64,000 nt of DNA from assembly GCA_963846635.1 (NCBI GenBank), contig CAWJXM010000049.1, positions 31,241 to 95,240 of the forward strand, read 5' to 3'. Shown in pieces: positions 63,998 through 64,000 of the stretch. How positions within the stretch are numbered: position 1 is the stretch's first letter; each line of letters begins with the position of its first letter. A program made the translations under genes and the position numbers. Source of the DNA: AP-15 sp963846635 (GTDB lineage Bacteria > Pseudomonadota > Alphaproteobacteria > ATCC43930 > CGMCC-115725). The notes below the pieces were generated by a model. That model made no database searches and was not told where the DNA came from. It worked only from the letters and a program-made list of their open reading frames with translations.

Positions 63998-64000
63998 CCC

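Overview
This 64-kb, GC-rich window looks like the chromosome of an alphaproteobacterium, probably of the Hyphomicrobiales or a related soil/plant-associated group. The support is a FixL/FixJ/FixK-type oxygen-sensing circuit, TTGA-N6-TCAA FixK/FNR boxes, an ScfR-type regulator beside a glyoxylate-shunt operon, an N-type ATPase beta remnant, and palindromic repeats typical of alphaproteobacterial intergenic DNA. I cannot place it at genus level, and I saw no rRNA, tRNA or CRISPR.

Layout. 0-11 kb: an unrecognised His-rich protein with tandem terminators, an alpha/beta hydrolase, a DUF29 protein, glgC, a CobW-type GTPase, an RNase Z-like hydrolase, an amidase, a frameshifted Tat-exported beta-carbonic anhydrase and a lytic transglycosylase. 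11.8-17 kb: an HlyD-RbbA-YhhJ type ABC export operon. 17-26.6 kb: a microoxia island with a CBS-BON protein, a c-type cytochrome, a FixK-like regulator, a lone receiver protein, a (frameshifted) NDP-forming acyl-CoA synthetase/GNAT acetyltransferase, a small Cys protein coupled to a DUF6544 protein, fixL and a frameshifted fixJ. Four perfect and two near-perfect FixK boxes lie in its intergenic gaps, and a FixJ-like site precedes fixK. 26.6-28 kb: a dienelactone-hydrolase pseudogene and an IS110 remnant. 28-32.6 kb: an ScfR-type regulator divergent from aceA-aceB. 34-40 kb: a five-gene peptide ABC importer operon. 40-48.5 kb: glgX-xfp, a truncated N-ATPase beta gene with another perfect FixK box upstream, a ribbon-helix-helix repressor and a PHB-depolymerase-type esterase. 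49-56 kb: IS66 and HNH remnants, an HpaB-type monooxygenase, a wrecked APC permease and an AAHS-type MFS transporter. 56-64 kb: a HicA-like pair, RidA, an ABC-F ATPase, three small secreted low-complexity proteins and a broken OmpA-type porin.

How it fits together. FixL (oxygen) to FixJ to FixK would switch on the box-bearing genes at low oxygen, and these include stress, export and protein-acetylation functions. One box lies between glgX-xfp and the N-ATPase remnant, so glycogen breakdown and the phosphoketolase shunt may be linked to oxygen limitation. ScfR would tie the glyoxylate shunt to acyl-CoA supply.

A recurrent oddity is gene breakage: at least eight otherwise well-conserved genes carry frameshifts, a nonsense codon or truncation, while about 35 others are intact. 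From sequence alone I cannot separate real decay from assembly or base-calling error.
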